This document shows, piece by piece, positions 45,101 through 54,207 of a DNA stretch of 64,000 nucleotides. The notes below the pieces were generated by a model. That model worked only from the letters and a program-made list of their open reading frames with translations, was not told the DNA's origin and ran no database searches. The translations under genes and the position numbers were made by a program. Numbering within the stretch: position 1 is the stretch's first letter; every line of letters starts with the position of its first letter. Origin of the DNA: Branchiostoma floridae (Eukaryota > Chordata > Leptocardii > Amphioxiformes > Branchiostomatidae); assembly GCF_000003815.2 (NCBI RefSeq), contig NC_049984.1:9454398-9518397 (forward strand), in the 5' to 3' direction.

Positions 45101-48100
45101 CTATGATGAAGATTGTGTTGAAGAAGTGAATTCTGTTGAATTCTGACCTCATCAGGACTGGAGGCCTGGTATGTGATCGTCTTGTCCCCCTCCTGGTCTG
45201 CCTCCACTTGATCTGCCTCCACGGCTTCATTCTCCTCCTCCTCACTCTCATACACTGGTGTTACGTTGTGGCACAGGGCGAGTGCTTTCACTGCCTCCAG
45301 GACACGTGTCACCACGGTACGACGGATCTGTGGGGGTGGGGCATGTGTCAACTGTCAGTATGTAGGGCTGTATCAACCATACAATAATATACATATACCT
45401 TGCAACTTATATCCAGAACCTTTCTAGAGCTACTACAGTGTATGCTAGATAACTTCTATTTAGATGTAATACTACTCATTGATTTCACTTGAAGCTGCCA
45501 TTTATTTCAAACTTCAACAAAATTGAAACACACAACTCAGCCAAGATCTCAATTGTACTCCATATTAAAGATTAAAATGGCATCAGCAATATCAGAACCT
45601 ATGATAGACATGATAGCTTGTGGCATCCCTGATTTGCTTAAGACAGTCTTACCAAAATCAGCAATTTGTATGGTGCTGTGGATTTCTACCACATCTTGAT
45701 ACATATACTAAAACATACATATATTACATACATACAATGTACAAATGCTACCCAAAACTAAACCTTCTTGGCGAAGGTAAAAAGACATAAACCATACAAA
45801 ACAGAGGTAATTGATCGTAACGCACCATGGGCTGCTGTGGAGTAGATGACCCCTTCCTGCTGGGAGTGGACGTTGTGCTGGCTGGCTGGCCTGCTACCGT
45901 GGGGTGAGCATAAGCCGTCCGCAAGTGGCTCACAACCTTTGCATTTGAATGATTAAAAAATGAAAAAGGTCAGAATACATTTTATAATGTCAGAATATGG
46001 AATACAACAAGATTTAATACCAGAATTTTGAGTTATCTATTCAATGAAACGTTGAAAGAAAAAATAACAAATGCAGCTTTTTGCAATGCTTGTTCAAATG
46101 CAGCTTTTTGCAAAGCTTGTTCAAAAGCAAGGTCACAGAACAAAAGTGTACTTACCTCATCCATTGAATCTCCGCTGAAGGACACAGTCCCAAGGTGGAT
46201 CTTTTTGAAGACCTTCAGAAATAGACAAAAATAACAAACCTCTCAGTGATACATGTACTGACAGAGAGGCATAACAAAGAAATCAAAAGTAGAGCAATCA
46301 ACTTTTTTTACAATGACAGTGAGATGCTTTAAGGTCATGGGATAAATAGCATTTCTTAAATTTCAGTCTTTACCATAAAACACACTTCCTATTATAAAGG
46401 AACTTAACTAGAAAGTTTTCACAAAATAAGAAATACAAGGCAACATTTACAAAAGAAAATCTGATATAAAGGAAATAATGGCTCTCAAAGTTACAGTAAT
46501 AATACTAAGAAACATACATTTGTATTGAACATTATTTAGTATTGATGCCCAAAGATTGCAATGATAAACTTGAGACATTAAAGCTATGTAAAAAGACTTA
46601 ACAAGAACCAACCATTTCGTTCTGTGTGAGTGTGCCTGTCTTGTCTGACAGGAGGTACAGGATCCTGCCAAGGTCCTCGGTGATGGTACTGCTGCGGACC
46701 ACTGTTCCTGGGATCTCCTTGTCTCGCGAGATCATCCACGAGTACGCTGCCTTCCCCATGTCAAGGTTGACTCTCAAACTGTAAACACATCATTCAAAAC
46801 TTATCACATTGTACGTCTATGAAGGTTAGACATTGAGGTAGTAAGATACGCCAAAAAGCAGTTTCTCAAGCAACTGGATAATTATAGATTTGGAAATGGT
46901 CAGACGTTTCAGATAGCATCCACTATCTTTTGTCAGTGACACTGCAGTGACGAAAGATAGGAAATGTCTGACCGTTTCCAAATAATATTTATCCATTTGC
47001 TTGAGTAATACTGCTTTTTGTTATTTATTACATTGTACTTTCAACTCGTAAAAACCATATACTGCATGTGTGCATATATGGCAAACCGGGAAGCTTTAGC
47101 ACCACAGTAAGGCAGTCTCTGCATCAAATGTTTCAAACAAAAGTACTGTACACATAATTACTGCTGAATATGGAGAACACAAAGGCACAATCTTTAAAAA
47201 CAGTTGATATTGTAGCATCATTTATATCCACAGCACTAACATCAATATATGAAGCAGGAGAAGCCTTAGAATGTATCGGCTACTATGACATAGTACATTA
47301 TACAAATAGGAGCCTACATCAAATTTATTCTGAATAATGAAAGTTGAACTCACCTTATGGGAATGATGTAGGAGAACAAGAGGATAAACCTGAAGAAGTA
47401 TCTGTACCAAGGTCCTCCAAAACCCTGCAGAAAGCACATCAACATAAAAGTGGCACTTTTCATTTCAACAGCAACCTTTTTGCAAGACATCCAAAAAGTT
47501 GAACCAGACGTAAAGACGTTACATATTTGCCAAGGAGGTAGTTTTCAATCAAAATGATTTAGAGTTTTATAAACAAGGCATCGGGATACTGCAGATAGAC
47601 AAAACAGCATGAGTGGACCGACCTTGAGTATCATCATCACCAGGGACAGCACAACAACAGCAAAGAACAGCACTTTGGTCAGCCGATTAATCTCCAGGTC
47701 CAGCAAACCCACCTAGGGACAGAACAATTTAACACAGTTCTTGATAAGTGCATACAGTATAGTACCTATGTATAAACAACACAACAAAATTCATTGTTAC
47801 TAAATCCATCAAAAATTGAGGTATAGCTTGGGGTGTGTTGGTCTGTGCATCTGTGTTTCTAAATATTTGAAGTCAAAATTGTAATGACATTTGGTTTGTG
47901 GGTAGACAGAAAGGACCATCATCTAAAATGAGTATAGCCTTCTTGCATAATCAATGAAACAAAATAAAGATAAAAAACTACTCCAAATGTTTCATGGAGG
48001 TTTGAGGTCTCTGAAATTGTTTGGTTAGCAAGTGATCCAACCCAAACCTACAAATGCACTGTTTGTAAATCCTGTAATAACTGTCTAAAAGAAACAATAT

Positions 48101-51100
48101 AAAGAATGCATTATGGTACATGTAAAAAAACCATCATACTAGTTCTATCTTCTACCTTACAGTATGCTTCATATTCAAGTGTTGATTCCGAGTAATCTAA
48201 CCTTGGAGGGTGGATGAGAGGTGTTCATGACACTCCTAGTCTCTGCTCCGGTGTAGATAACCACTCCCAGGGCCGTCCCTGAGGCTACCACAGTGTTGGA
48301 CCACAGGGTGTTCTCCACACTCAGCGAGTCTTCAGCTTTATTTTCATCATTCTGGACACAGAAATTCATACATGTCGTCAGAGAGCAGTTACCAGAGGTT
48401 TCGCTCCACTCCCACTCAGCAAACAGATTCCACAGTAGGAAAGTTGAGCAAAGAGAAATCTCAAATAGTCCTTTTATTGAAAAGAGCATACGACTGGTCA
48501 TGAGTTTTCTCAAATACTTTAACACATAGCTTTGACAGAAGTAATATCTACAGAATGTTTATTGACACTACTCTCTGCATTTAGAAATATGTCTGGACTT
48601 ACCCTTGAGAAATTGCCAATGAAGCTGTGAATGTTCCTCTGTGGCTTTTCTGCATACACATTGGCCTCTATATGTAACAGGTCCTGTACAAGGATAAATA
48701 GGTTTATATTTGACAAATGTATATTGGCTTAGTTGGCAGTAAACGATTGATATTACTTCAATAGATGGTTTTCTCATTACGGATGATAACATCAGAATCT
48801 TGATTTTTATTTTGCACGCTAATAGAGGCTAACGTGTAGAAAAATTGGCCTTACTGAGTCTATAGCTAGTGCCTGTGTGCTGGGAATGGCCAGCCTTAGC
48901 TTCCAGTCTGTCTCCCCATCCAACTGGTCAGTGCGAATAAAACAGGCACCTGGAAAGCACACAGTGGACAGTACAGTCAAGTTACGCTGAGATCCATTAA
49001 AGGTGAATATAGAGTTCAAGTGATGCAGGTTAAATGGAGCTCAGTTTTTCATTTACACACATTCTCTGTAGATTGTGAATTCGTTATCCTTCCAAGCAAA
49101 ATCAGAAGCTTTTACAAATCATTCCTGTACAAGCAAAATTATAGGTAATAATACTTTGCACAGGAATGTACTGTGAGCACTGAAAATCATTGAGGATTAC
49201 ATTACAGAAACTTAACAAGTATCAAAAGTCATCCATTTTTCCCTACCATTTTTCTCTGTAGTCTTAAGAAAGACCATATCAGCTGGAACTCTCTGGTTCT
49301 TCTCTACATAGATCAAGTCGGACACCTGGATATCTGCACTGCTCACACGGACAACACCTGTAGCAATAACAGCCAAGTCAGCACCAAGGACAGGGACCAG
49401 AGGGCTATTCCATGTGTACATGTGCCAAACTCTTTCTCTTAAGTACTAGTACAAGCACAGAATACAGTATGTACCATTTCTCAAGTCCTTGGTATGTCAC
49501 AGCCAGGTTTTGAACCAAATAGAAAGCAATTTATCAACTGGGCTATCCCACCAGTTTGTCAGCACCAAGGACAGACCCCAGTCATTAGAACAAGACTCTT
49601 CTGGTTATTCTCTACTGCTGTCTCTTTTCCAGATAACTTAAAATAGATTTAGCCTCCTCACTTTAAAACATTAAACAGTGGGTATAATGTCATGCTCATT
49701 GCATATTCAATCTCTCTCTGCTGTAATAACTTCAGTTCAGTTCTGTTCGTCCTCATAATACGAGGTGCCACTAATAATATCGCTCCAGGCATCTCTATCT
49801 AGCATGGTGTAATAAGAACATTACAAAATGTCATGAATATGACAACTGTGACTGCATTACTGTTATAAGGGAGTTATAACTATTCCTGACCTCTGTTGGT
49901 GAGTTTCTTGTACTGCTGTGAGTTCACCTCCCTGTCTCTTCTCCACCTGTTTATCTCATCTACAGCTTCTCGGCACATGGTCACTGACAGCACAAAACCC
50001 TGCAAACAAACCACTAGAACTGAACACATGGTCACTGACAGCACAAAGCCCTGGAAACAGAACACTAGAACTGAACACATGGTCACAGACAGCACAAAAC
50101 CCTGCAAACAAACCACTAGAGCTGAACACATGGTCACAGACAGCACAAAACCCTGCAAGCAAACCACTAGAGCTGAACACATGGTCACAGACAGCACAAA
50201 ACCCTGGAAACAAAACACTAGAACTGAAAACATGGTCACAGATAGCACAAAACCCTGCAAGCAAACCACTAGAACTGAGCACAGCAGTGAAATACTTCAT
50301 GTGCACTAAGACAAATGGCATCCAGCCAGGTGAATGCTCAGCTCTAACAGCAGAAAATTGCCATGTAAATTTTTCAGTATAGATAAGGCAAAAATCAATA
50401 CATGTACAGAAAAACAGTTCCTAAATCTAAGTAACAACTCACATATGTAGTGGTTTTCTATGAGCAAAGTAGAACCCTAAATAGGACCTGTCAAGCTTTT
50501 TTCACCTTCCCACTCACTCATATATACATTTTACTGTACACATCAGAAGCATTAGGGTTGGAACAAGAAAAATCATCTTTGAAAACTCTTGGCAAGGATA
50601 TCATGTTTAACAATTTTTGCAGATTTTATTTCTTGTTTTCTATTTCTACCGTTGACATTCTTGAACAAGCTTTCACCTCCCTTCTGGTAAAAAATGTTTT
50701 CAGACTTTCACCTATCTCCTTATCCTTGCCTCAATCTCAAGCAATCTTTTATTTTCTACTTCATTAATATCTTGATGAATAATGTACAAACCAGAGGTGC
50801 CCAGTAGGTGTACAGGTAGCCGATCTTCAGGTCGGGAATGAACTGGGAGAGAGCTACAACCAGGAAGTACAGGTTCAGGAAGAACTTAAACTGGTCATAG
50901 AGTACCTGCAAACAGAAGAAAGACAAAAAGAACTTCTTCATGTATGTAAGATGTTTGCCAAACATGTATGTATCAGCCAAACTACAAGACTCAATTGTAA
51001 GTACTTTTGAGGAAATAAGAGGAAAACCATGACTTCCAAAGATTGTTATTTCTTGGAAAGGTTTTTTTTATAGAAATCTTACCCCTGGCACAAATGTGAT

Positions 51101-54100
51101 GATGTTAAACTTCTGGTTCCTGATCACGTTTGGCGGATATCTCTCCTCATTCCTGTCAGCTCGGTTGAACCAGACAGTTCTGGGTTTGGGCTCTGTCCTT
51201 CGCCGACATCTGGACAGCAGGCACTCACAGCAGCTAGGGAAGGGCATTGCACCCGTGTGATTTCAAGATCAATTGTGTTTCAAAATGTGATATCCTCCTT
51301 CAGCTTAACTTCTATCTACCTCAAAAATTGATAGGTATGACTGATTTGGTATGACTGGTGCATACTTGTACATGTATTTTTCACTCCCATAGCCTATACA
51401 TTTTCTATGTCTCTGCAATCTTTTCTTTTAAATCACCTAATTTATCTGCCATTTTCATGTCCTTCTTTTTCCTTCTCATCTACCAATTGCATCTCCTATG
51501 TCCTTTTTTCTTTTTCATCTCTCATTGAACTTATTCTTTATCAAATATTGAATGTGTAAATCACTAAGTCTTTCTTTAGAACTAGTTCACCAACCTGTCC
51601 CAGCAATTTTTCACACCATCTGAAAAGGCAGACAGGCCCTTCTTTTGGGGTTGCCTGCTCCTGGACAGCAGGGACTCGCCGTCCTCACTCTCAAACCCAT
51701 CCTCTGACAGCATCAGTGGCACCTCATCCATGCTGGACGACTCATCTTCTGAGTTGAACCTGTTGCATAAAATATAGTTTCACAGTAAAAAACATGATCT
51801 AAATACATGTAGAAATTTCTACACAGCCTCCATATCAATGATAATGTGATATTAGTTATGGACAAGAATACCTTCCAGTACATTGCTTAAAAAAACATTA
51901 TCATAGAGATACATACTTTAAGCCACATATGTATGATGATACATTTTCTTCTATGTTTTTGTGGGCTCTTTGATTGAGAATTTCATAAGTATGTTAGCCT
52001 GGGCCGGTGCTACAGTCGAATGGCATTTAGCCAGACATGCACGAGCATGCATTACCTGTAGTAATCAGATATTGACAGCTTTCTGCAATGTCATGGATCG
52101 GATACTTTATATACCATGTCTAAGCCTTGACAATATCTAAGTTGAGGATTTGTTAGAGGTTTAGAATGATAGGGATATTGGATGGCCAAGCTATAGTGGA
52201 GGGATTCTATATATATTCTCTCAGGGTCATTATATCACTACCATAACAAAGACTTTCATGAATAAGTCATTGATCAATGACAAGGTGACAAAAGATTTGA
52301 CAAAAGACTCGAGTTAGTGCAACCGGCAGTGAAAAGAAAAGTGGACAAATAAAGTGGATTTTGTGCACGATATGATGTAAATATTTCCTAATCCAATTTG
52401 TAAATCATACATGCAACTCCAGCAGGCACAACACCAACTGATGCTGACTGAAAGTATCACAATCATATTGCTTTGAGTGACATCTGACCTCAGGTAGTTA
52501 TTACTAGATGCCTCAAAACATGGTCATACCTGGACAAAGTGAATGTATTCCAGACTACATTCATGCAAAAATGTGGTTAGTGGGAAGCTAGACTCAAACA
52601 GACTATGGCATGATTCCCACCTTGTAACATGAAGAATTTTTCCTAGTCACACTGTTGAAAAGATGGTGTCACATTAGTTTGAAAAAATGTCCTCCAGACA
52701 CAGTTTGACACTTAAGTTTGTTTAATGCTGATAAATTTCACAGCAACTTGCCATTCATCTTTCTCATATCATATTACATCTTTACAAAAAAACAACTTGC
52801 TAGTTAATCACTGTAAGTAACACTACACTAGACCGCGTACAAGTACTACTAGTACTATGAAGAAAAAAATCTTCTCAAGAAAAAAAGTGCCGACATTTGC
52901 TGTACATTACATACTTGAAGCTGGTGATCATTACCAGTATTATCTTGGTTGTCCTGTATAAATATGGAGCATGTTATTGTCTTGTGAGACAGACATTTTA
53001 GCTCAAGTACAAAATGCATTGGAACAGGTCTAGAAACAGCTATATGTATACTCCTGTACTATAGTACAGGAGTATACATACAGTAATTAACAAGCTTGTT
53101 AAACTTTAAATTTCCACGGTCACCTTCTTCAGGATCACTACTGATGACTTATCACTTCAGAATATAAAATCGCATGGGTTACGGACAGGTGATCTTATTA
53201 ACGTGATCTGGCAGATGTGTGCTGTCATTTGGTCAAATGTGCCAGGAAGTTTATATAAACGCCCACCATCTCTGTTCAGTGATGGCTGGAGTGCCCTGAT
53301 GTAAAACTAAATGTCCTCCTTTATACTGCTTCCTGGCACGTTTGACCAATTTCTGGCGTCACGTATCTGCAACATCATGTGTTAATAATAATAAGATCAT
53401 ATGCGGCTAATTATTAATGCCCGGGTTTACGTTCTGAAGTGATTGGTCAGTATTGATCCTGAAGAAGACGGCAGTGGTCATAAAAAATTTGACCCATGTA
53501 ATTAGTGTTGCAAGAAAGTTTAGGCATTCTACTAAGATCACTACCAACACAGATGAACTTCCACGACAACAAGCTAAATGTTGTTTGGCTCAAATAGTGG
53601 GCTCAAATGAGGACCTTTCCTATTTATATTTGATTTTCCCACACATTTTCTTTCTGTAACTACATGTACAAGCAAGGACTCAGTACAGTGGTAGTGGGTG
53701 GTATTTAATTTGAACAGATCCTCCTTGGTATAACAACTTCTCAACAGGTAAATTTCAGTCGTCTGACTCTGATAGCATGTGATGATGATGTCATCACGGG
53801 TGGTCTCGACTCAAGATCGATCTCAAAACCATATCTTTTGTTAGAACTTGCTGACAAAAAAAGAAACATTGTTAATCTGAAATGGATCGCGAAAACTATA
53901 TTACAGACGTTGCGATAAGCGCATTAGCATTTTGGATATCAGAATTTAAGTACAGATTATGTCATCCTGATCATGAACGTAACGGGATCAATTTTAGTAC
54001 AGCTGTCTTGGTATTCCGCATTTAGTTCCGATGCTCATAGAAACTGCAGGCCACAAATGTCACTGTGGCTCTCGGAATTTATACAGAAGTGTCAGTGTTT

Positions 54101-54207
54101 TCTTATGTCAGTTATGTCGTAATTGATCGCACTCACCTGCTATATTTCAGACCCTTTCCCTTTCTATATTCAACAGACCGCAGAGGGATGTTTTCACCTG
54201 TCGCCAT
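23005..54207 (-). CDS. ATP9B: Probable phospholipid-transporting ATPase ATP9 (pro-orthologue of ATP9A/ATP9B)
   Basis: This is a class-5 P4-type ATPase of the trans-Golgi/endosome system, in the ATP9/Neo1 group, which acts without a CDC50 subunit. I can assemble all 30 coding exons with canonical splice sites. They sum to 3357 bp, exactly 1118 residues plus stop, against about 1147 for human ATP9B and 1047 for ATP9A. Hallmarks: DGET at 251-254 (actuator), [11 protein letters not shown] with phospho-Asp 448, KGAD at 640-643 (nucleotide domain), TGDK at 749-752 and GDGGND at 856-861. The N-terminal [16 protein letters not shown] motif and overall identity are closer to ATP9B than to ATP9A. Two EGF-ligand genes are nested in the intron 26932-39007. 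Four minisatellites sit on exon edges or the stop codon. The start ATG is at 54207-54205, 337 bp from the ZFP64-like start on the other strand. Confidence 0.96.
23900..24156. mobile_element. Palindromic MITE, TACTGTAAATG family (copy 3)
   Basis: It starts TACTGTAAATGCATCTAAG and carries GGTTTTAAGTTTGCGGTAGC and GCGGTGGTTTTAAGTTCGCGG. It is longer than the 32016 copy because of an inserted segment at about 24010-24090, and it lacks a clear right terminus. It lies in an ATP9 intron. Confidence 0.8.
26290..26570. repeat. Two-copy 146-bp direct repeat in an ATP9 intron
   Basis: A block starting CAGTGGACTGGCCCCCTG, running through CTATGTGTGGTCACTGTGG and ending at GACGCATCTTACTGACG, occurs at about 26299-26397 and again at about 26450-26548, with small differences. 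It leads directly into the 27-bp array that contains the assembly gap. Confidence 0.75.
26380..26720. repeat. Short tandem array interrupted by an assembly gap
   Basis: Units of about 27 bp (GCCTGACGCATCTTACTGACGTATGG) occur on both sides of a run of N at 26570-26672 (103 positions). The gap almost certainly reflects a collapsed or unresolved array, so the true copy number is unknown. It lies in the ATP9 intron between 25667 and 26775, near a two-copy 146-bp repeat (about 26290-26570). Confidence 0.85.
28375..30347 (+). CDS. Small secreted EGF-domain ligand, nested in an ATP9 intron
   Basis: Three exons join in phase: 28375-28435 (signal peptide [20 protein letters not shown]), 29081-29195 and 30275-30347 (TAA at 30345). 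The product is 82 residues: signal peptide, one six-cysteine EGF module (cysteine spacing 13, 5, 8, 1, 8) and a short basic tail ending RLFSYM. There is no membrane segment. An intron falls between cysteines 4 and 5 in phase 2, and the signal-peptide intron is phase 1. To my knowledge this split of the EGF module is characteristic of EGFR ligands and neuregulins. An alternative start at 28351 adds eight residues. It lies on the strand opposite its ATP9 host. The receptor is inferred, not shown. Confidence 0.75.
29765..29995. mobile_element. Palindromic MITE, TTCACCTTTATC family (copy 1)
   Basis: The left arm TTCACCTTTATCTGCGGGTT, with CCTATATCCGTTG, is inverted at the right (CAACGGATATAGG, GGATAAAGGTGAA). 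The centre is also palindromic (ATATCAAGTCGACGGAC against GTCCGTCGACTTGATAT). It lies in the second intron of the secreted EGF gene. A second copy is at 38209-38429. Confidence 0.85.
31004..31177. mobile_element. Pogo/Tc1-type MITE
   Basis: The termini CAGTAGAAGCCGCTTAAT and ATTAACTGGCTTCCACTG are inverted repeats flanked by TA (31002-31003 and 31178-31179). The 174-bp length, TA duplication and CAGT ends fit the Tc1/mariner (pogo-like) group. It is non-coding. Confidence 0.72.
32016..32234. mobile_element. Palindromic MITE, TACTGTAAATG family (best copy)
   Basis: It is bounded by TACTGTAAATGCA and TGCATTTACAGTA. The interior is a long hairpin: GTTCACGGTTTTCGCGGTGG, CCACCGCGAACATTTTCC and CGCGAACTTAAAACCACTG-like words pair with each other. 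At 219 bp it is the clearest of four copies (others at 2953, 15042 and 23900). It lies in the ATP9 intron between the two EGF genes. Confidence 0.88.
33445..33452 (+). promoter_or_regulatory. Putative TATA box of the membrane EGF-ligand gene
   Basis: TATTTAAA lies 75 bp before the ATG at 33520. A start site about 30 bp downstream, near GACCAGTCTTC, would give a short 5' UTR. No other core element is obvious. This is inference from position and sequence only. Confidence 0.4.
33520..37733 (+). CDS. Type I membrane EGF-ligand precursor, nested in an ATP9 intron, with two alternative tails
   Basis: Exons 33520-33604 (signal peptide, [18 protein letters not shown]), 36699-36819 (EGF cysteines 1-4), 36996-37157 (cysteines 5-6, juxtamembrane, and membrane segment [20 protein letters not shown]) and 37556-37616 (tail, stop TAA) give 142 residues. 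A further in-phase exon at 37643-37733 gives an alternative tail (152 residues in total). EGF cysteine spacing is 8, 5, 13, 1, 8, with the CxCx8C ending of EGFR ligands, and the intron between cysteines 4 and 5 is phase 2 as in the neighbour at 28375. The architecture matches TGF-alpha/HB-EGF-like precursors that are shed by proteases; shedding and the receptor are inferred. Tail A ends REALV, resembling a C-terminal PDZ ligand. Confidence 0.82.
37643..37733 (+). CDS. Alternative last exon of the membrane EGF-ligand gene
   Basis: A CTTCCTTGCAG acceptor precedes 37643, and the same phase (2,1) as the exon at 37556 is kept. The encoded tail begins (S)[14 protein letters not shown] and ends HLTEGDN before TGA at 37731. 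Both terminal exons start with a basic stop-transfer cluster after the membrane helix, so either could be used. A GT at the Glu-Gly codon (37721) could also be a donor to a further exon outside my view. Confidence 0.55.
37953..37986 (+). other. G-quadruplex-capable G-run
   Basis: Seven G-runs with short T loops (GGGTTGGGTTGGGTGGGG and on) lie on the plus strand about 220 bp after the alternative stop codon of the membrane EGF-ligand gene. Short TT loops and G3 runs satisfy the usual quadruplex pattern. The repeat resembles no array elsewhere in the window. Confidence 0.7.
38209..38429. mobile_element. Palindromic MITE, TTCACCTTTATC family (copy 2)
   Basis: The outer arms GTAACGTTAGTTCACCTTTA and its complement GGTGAACTAACGTTAC are a perfect inverted repeat over at least 22 bases. 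The inner arms are diverged. It lies in the ATP9 12-kb intron, just past the membrane EGF-ligand gene. Confidence 0.85.
39345..39725 (-). mobile_element. tRNA-derived SINE (copy 1)
   Basis: On the minus strand the head at about 39725-39655 has TGGCGCAATCGGTTAG (A-box like) and AGGTTCAAAAG (B-box like), so a Pol III promoter is implied. The body continues with the phrases GCACGTTAAAGATCCCAGC and CCTGAGTGAAGTGAGG-type words on the other strand. No tRNA cloverleaf is complete. It lies in the ATP9 intron between 39073 and 39927. Confidence 0.6.
40046..40230 (-). repeat. 62-bp repeat built on an ATP9 exon 5' edge and acceptor (3 units)
   Basis: The first 27 bases of the exon ending at 40072, with the CTGCAG acceptor and about 35 intron bases, are repeated at 40108 and 40170 (period 62). 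All three acceptor AGs are kept (two CTGCAG, one ATTGCAG). Because 62 is not a multiple of three, using an upstream acceptor shifts the frame and meets TGA a few codons into the next unit, so the product would lose the hinge and M5-M10. Confidence 0.9.
41390..41555 (-). mobile_element. tRNA-derived SINE (copy 2)
   Basis: The minus strand reads GTAGTCCAGTGGTTAGCGG (A box), then GGAGTTTTATTCCGG (degenerate B box), then a body with GGACGTTAAGCCCTGGTCC. That matches the general layout of tRNA-headed invertebrate SINEs. It lies in the ATP9 intron between 41203 and 41665. Confidence 0.6.
42588..46212 (-). CDS. ATP9B: ATP9 exons 13-19: nucleotide-binding domain
   Basis: Exons: 46156-46212 ([16 protein letters not shown]), 45826-45936 (a Ser/Thr/Pro-rich linker, [16 protein letters not shown]), 45148-45327 (acidic insert, [19 protein letters not shown] ... 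YQASSPDE), 44479-44640 ([16 protein letters not shown]), 43515-43607 ([13 protein letters not shown]), 43209-43292 ([17 protein letters not shown]) and 42588-42710 ([19 protein letters not shown], joined across the junction). The KGAD lysine for ATP binding is present. The acidic insert is longer than the equivalent in human ATP9A. A 49-bp array precedes exon 19. Confidence 0.95.
42690..43075 (-). repeat. 49-bp repeat built on an ATP9 exon 5' edge (about 8 units)
   Basis: The unit carries the exon start (GCCGTTACAGCAGTGC, AAGCTGA on the minus strand) fused to about 20 intron bases. Copies lie at intervals of 49 bp from the true exon edge at 42710 out to about 43075, becoming more diverged with distance. 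Upstream units read GCAAAG|CC instead of ACAG|AGCC, so the acceptor is displaced in the copies. The period is not a multiple of three. Confidence 0.9.
46613..48949 (-). CDS. ATP9B: ATP9 exons 7-12: actuator domain, M3-M4 and phosphorylation site
   Basis: Exons: 48855-48949 ([18 protein letters not shown]), 48603-48683 ([13 protein letters not shown]), 48202-48351 ([17 protein letters not shown]), 47623-47712 (M3: [17 protein letters not shown]), 47354-47424 (M4 start: [14 protein letters not shown]) and 46613-46778 ([15 protein letters not shown] ... [14 protein letters not shown]). The PISL stretch of M4 is the P4-ATPase signature that replaces the PEGL of cation pumps and marks a lipid flippase. 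DGET and DKTGT catalytic motifs are intact. Confidence 0.96.
46827..47025. mobile_element. Fold-back element (GAAGGTTAGACAT family, best copy)
   Basis: The left half (TTTCTCAAGCAACTGGATAA, GGAAATGGTCAGACGTTTC, CTATCTTTTGTCAGTGACA) is inverted in the right half (TGACGAAAGATAG, GAAATGTCTGACCGTTTCC, ATTTGCTTGAGTAA). The hairpin is about 200 bp with mismatches. Related traces are at 15727 and 1660. It lies in an ATP9 intron. Confidence 0.75.
49247..54207 (-). CDS. ATP9B: ATP9 exons 1-6: cytosolic N-terminus, M1-M2 and start of the actuator domain
   Basis: Exons in transcript order: 54137-54207 ([14 protein letters not shown]), 51595-51759 (acidic, [19 protein letters not shown]), 51083-51233 (Cys-rich CCECLLSRC, then RTVWF), 50792-50905 (M1 and the loop: [20 protein letters not shown]), 49891-49999 (M2 end and stalk: [19 protein letters not shown]) and 49247-49357 ([20 protein letters not shown]). 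The CCECLLSRC stretch could be palmitoylated, by inference. The 51-bp in-frame array lies directly upstream of exon 5. Confidence 0.95.
49976..50290 (-). repeat. 51-bp in-frame repeat built on an ATP9 exon 5' edge and acceptor (6 units)
   Basis: Each unit encodes GFVLSVTMC plus intron-derived bases and ends in a CAG|GG acceptor. Acceptors lie 51 bp apart from the annotated exon start at 49999 out to 50254. The period is exactly 17 codons, and the whole stretch is open in the ATP9 frame, so choosing any upstream acceptor adds 17, 34, 51, 68 or 85 hydrophobic residues next to M2 without a frameshift. Confidence 0.92.
53043..53080. repeat. Perfect 38-bp palindrome
   Basis: TATGTATACTCCTGTACTA is followed directly by its exact reverse complement, with no spacer and no mismatch. 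It lies in ATP9 intron 1, just left of a fold-back element. A perfect hairpin without loop suggests a recent inversion-duplication or a transposon centre. Confidence 0.9.
53115..53475. mobile_element. Fold-back MITE
   Basis: The left arm CTTCTTCAGGATCACTACTG with ATCACTTCAGAA is inverted on the right (GTTCTGAAGTGAT, CAGTATTGATCCTGAAGAAG). Inner words also pair (TTGGTCAAATGTGCCAGGAAG with CTTCCTGGCACGTTTGACCAA). The hairpin is about 350 bp and imperfect. It lies in ATP9 intron 1. Confidence 0.8.

Noticed and set aside
49976-50290. CRISPR-like array
   Set aside because: The units are contiguous, with no unique spacers, in an animal gene, and they derive from an ATP9 exon.
49896-50382. Two plus-strand open frames (137 and 154 codons) over the 51-bp array
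   Set aside because: They exist only because the 51-bp period keeps every frame open. The plus-strand translation is a repeated low-complexity peptide, while the minus strand matches ATP9.
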